Source: Atrichornis clamosus | Taxonomy: Eukaryota; Chordata; Aves; Passeriformes; Menuridae | DNA length: 64,000 nucleotides | Direction of reading: 5' to 3' | Assembly: GCA_013400975.1 (NCBI GenBank) | Contig: WBMZ01000166.1 | Span: 1-64,000 of the forward strand | Shown: positions 61,061 to 64,000 of the stretch, one piece after another | Numbering within the stretch: position 1 is the stretch's first letter | Layout: every line of letters begins with the position of its first letter | Translations under genes and position numbers: made by a program | The notes under the pieces: model-generated | Databases searched by the model: none | What the model was told of the DNA's origin: nothing | Seen by the model: the letters and a program-made list of their open reading frames with translations, nothing else

Positions 61061-63510
61061 GCACTGTGTGCTCCGCAAGGGCTCATTAATATTACACGGG
61101 GAGCATCGGGAACAGGCAAGACAATTGGACGGCAATAGACGGGAGAAAAATTAAATGCGCGAAATAATGTCCCCACAGAAAACCCGACCAACCTGGTGGC
61201 TGTACACAAGGTTTCGTGATGGCTCTGGCAGTAACCCGGAGTCATGCTAGGAAGGGTACCCAGACATCACAACAGCAAAGAGCCTTCTGACAAACAATAA
61301 AGAACCAAGAGCTATTAACAAACTTTCATCTCTAAACCGTGGGGGAGGAATGAGACAGATGGACAGGGAAGTGAAGAAAATTGGGCATCCAAAAATGCAA
61401 TGCATATTAAAAGCCATCTACTCTTGTCACAGGCATATGTGGGGCTAATCACTCATACTATTAATTCTGTATTATCTTTGGATAAAACTCAAGTAATATA
61501 TGACAGCAGAAGGCTGGAAGGCTGTAGCATCATAGCTTCTACTTCAATTTTTTTTTCAGTGTCTGAAAACCTACAGGTTTTGCTGGTATTTTAAATACAA
61601 AAGCAGCAAAAATGCATTTATCATCAGGATCTCCTGTTCCACCGCATCTCACAACCCAAAGCTATTGATGGTTCCCCTGTATCACAGAGTGGGTGAGCTG
61701 ATGCACCTGTTCATAGGCTCTGGCCCCCAAGACCCAACAATCCCAAGAGTCCAGATGTTGCTTGCGCCTTTTGGAATGGATTCCAAAGGAGAACACTAGG
61801 CTCACTGTTTGGCTACACATCTCCTGGATTAAGTTCAGGGAAAAATCCTTAATCTATTGACACACAATAGTTTTGTAGCTGTTTTATAGGAAGGTAGTAT
61901 TTTTACATTTACTGCGGAACAAGTGTTTTGACACAAAAGCAGCAAAACTAAAGAGAGATAAACCCACTATCTTTTGTTACCATTAATGCTTTACAGGAAG
62001 TTTCTCATTTAGAAATGAAGAGTTGAGGCCCTGACCCCAAAAACATACACTACAGACTTGGCTTTTCATACATGACTAGTGCCAGGGAATTCACTGAATT
62101 ACTCACAAGAGCAAAACTGGCATGTGCTAGTTACAGGACCCATGCCTTAAACCCAAATATTGGCTTTAAAGCTTAAAATGCCAAGCTTTGGGAGATGTAA
62201 GCAGTAACACTTGACCTCCCTCACCTACCTTCATGATGTAGTGAAGGAATGTGCTGTGCACAGTAACTTCCTTTACCTGTGTGGCAAAGGCACTACTCTC
62301 TAAAGGTTACTGATGTCAAAAGTGACCTTTTTTTCTTAGACATGCAATGCTGAGAGGTTTGGTGCCATGCATTATGTAAACATTTATTTACAGGAGTAAC
62401 ATCTGAAGTTTCCATTTTACCTCAGAGTAACCTGATGCGTATTAAAGACAAGTGCTTTGAAAGCTGACCCAGCCTCCATCCAACAACTGACCAGGAAAAA
62501 TATTGGAAGGAATTTCTCTGCAAATAGAGACAGACTACAATTGTACAGAGAGTAAACAGTGCTTTAGCCACATCAGTGGATATTGACTGCTTGAGGAAAG
62601 ACTTCAGATATTCAATGTTTGTTCATACACACTGTCACCATTCCCATATCCAAGAAAATACTGGAGCCTCTTTAACATGAGATATGCACCACCCTCTTCT
62701 CTAGGTGGATATCCAGACATCTCTTTGAAAGGGTGAAGGCTTTCTTTTTTTGAGTGTTAAATTTGAGCTTTAGAAAGAGAGCTGCTAATATTATCCTGCT
62801 TCAGAAAACACTTAAGTTCAAAAATAGGGATCAAAATCTCCTGCCATAGCCCATCACCTTCCAGGGAGATATTTCAGTATCCATGAAACATCCACCCACT
62901 GCAGGTGGGAAAGATGTGGGTGATGGTGTTCAACCACCTCCAACAGCCCGGTGGACTCTCTGCAGAACCCCACGCCCGACTGGGGCATGTTCTTAAACAC
63001 ACAGAAGCCAGAACAATCCTCAAGACCAAACCGCACCAAAAACAACCACTTTCTTCATTTTAACCAAACGCATTTCTGAAAACACTTAAAACTACTGCAA
63101 AGGCTCATACGCACCTTTTGGGTATAAATCATCTGATTTTAAACTGAGCAGACAACAGTTTGCTCCAACCGCAGGCTAAAAAGTAATGAAATGATTCATT
63201 TTTGGTCTTCACTGCCTTAACAAGTTTTTTCAGTCTTTCTCCTGAAGGAAGGCTTCCCTCACACATGTTGTAAACGCACACAACAAAGAGCCAGTAAGTA
63301 AGCCAAGAAATGTTTATTGCTTAGTAATGCACGAAGGTAGGAGCTAGAAGCCACACTAGACAGAAAGAGAGCAGAGCAATTAGGATTTTATTTGACATCT
63401 GACTAGAAACACTTGGATACTGTTTCTCTACAAAATACCCGCCTTAGTAGGATTACCACTGAGCTAGACTTCTAAAAAAAATGTGCTTTCTGTGCATTTT
63501 TGTATCCCTG

Positions 63511-63526
63511 AAAAAAAAAAAAAAAA
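63511..63526. repeat. A16 homopolymer
   Basis: Sixteen adenines. The sequence before it shows no retrocopy or SINE body. Confidence 0.9.
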
Positions 63527-64000
63527 GGCACTGAATTCCTCACTGCTGGACAGGAAGAGTGGTGATATTAAAGCATGAATCTTCCATATACACCTGGAGC
63601 ACATACACAAATCTGCACTAACAAACATAAACCCAGCCAAAGGTCAGCAAGAGCCAAAACAATGAGAAAGATCACTGCAAACAGCCCTCAGGAGTTTCAA
63701 AACCTGGACTCTCTTTTCTTTAAAGGAAATCAGATCTTTAAATACTGAAAAAAGTGCTGTTGATATGAAATACAAAAACAAAAAAATCAACAAGTTTATA
63801 AACTCTCCATACACAGGATTCCCACTACCAGCACAAGGTTTCATGACTGGAATAAACTGTCTCTACCAGAACTGCAAAGGAGCATCAGCAACTACAAATC
63901 TGCCCGAGAGCACTCCTGGATGGTAGGACATGGAACATTATCTCTCTTTTAAGAACCTGGAGACCTCAGCAGATTGACTGTCCTCTTCAATGCTGTAATT

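Larger units (their letters stand above)
53516..64000 (-). other. Probable FNIP1 intron 1 / upstream region
   Basis: No FNIP1 exon 1 coding sequence was found on the minus strand from exon 2 to the window edge. The stretch holds a CR1 fragment, an A/C-rich tract with C13, a strong CpG island and an A16 run. It is either the start of a long intron 1 or, if transcription begins at the CpG island, partly upstream DNA. Confidence 0.6.

Noticed and set aside
60300..61154. 284-codon plus-strand open frame
   Set aside because: It lies in a CpG island where stop codons are rare in all frames. The translation is Pro/Arg/Ala-rich with no domain, and opposite-strand frames are just as open.
63495..63526. 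A16 run as the tail of a processed pseudogene
   Set aside because: The sequence before it has no open frame, signal or similarity suggesting a retrocopied mRNA, and no target-site duplication was seen.
1..64000. tRNA, rRNA, CRISPR arrays, endogenous retroviral genes
   Set aside because: None was seen. Apart from CR1 fragments and simple repeats the window is repeat-poor single-copy vertebrate DNA.

Overview
This window is vertebrate nuclear DNA, almost certainly from a bird. Short CR1 LINE 3' ends (four seen) are the only recognisable interspersed repeats, repeat density is low, and a gene that spans about 155 kb in human is much more compact here. No prokaryotic, viral or mobile gene cluster is present.

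The dominant feature is FNIP1 (folliculin-interacting protein 1), on the minus strand. Seventeen coding exons (human exons 2 to 18) were placed from 53,515 down to the stop codon at 18,506-18,508. They join in one frame, every junction fits GT-AG, and they encode about 1,140 residues that align along the length of the human protein as I remember it. Exon 1, which carries the start codon, was not found and probably lies beyond the right edge. The last exon runs on as a roughly 3.1 kb 3' UTR to a polyadenylation signal at 15,378-15,383. This UTR has four Pumilio-type motifs, a CpG-rich patch with an AGG repeat, and a 139-codon open frame behind a strong Kozak context.

Left of FNIP1 (1-15 kb): a CpG island with GC boxes lies at 1-480. 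By mammalian gene order it may be the promoter of RAPGEF6, though no RAPGEF6 coding sequence is visible. Between it and FNIP1 are three minus-strand segments (9.1-9.4, 12.9-13.0 and 14.0-14.1 kb) with good splice sites and coding-like frames that I cannot assign to a family. A second CpG island sits among them at 11.6-12.1 kb.

Right of FNIP1 exon 2 (53.5-64 kb): probably intron 1. It holds a strong CpG island at 60.4-61.1 kb with a TFE/MITF-type M-box, possibly an alternative or upstream FNIP1 promoter.

FNIP1 works with folliculin at the lysosome as the GAP for RagC/D, linking AMPK and amino-acid signals to mTORC1 and TFEB/TFE3. The most informative points are inside the protein. The CxCxxCxH reductive-stress degron reads CxCxxCxC here, one reported AMPK serine (human S593) is glycine, and three other AMPK serines sit together on one frame-neutral 84-nt exon.
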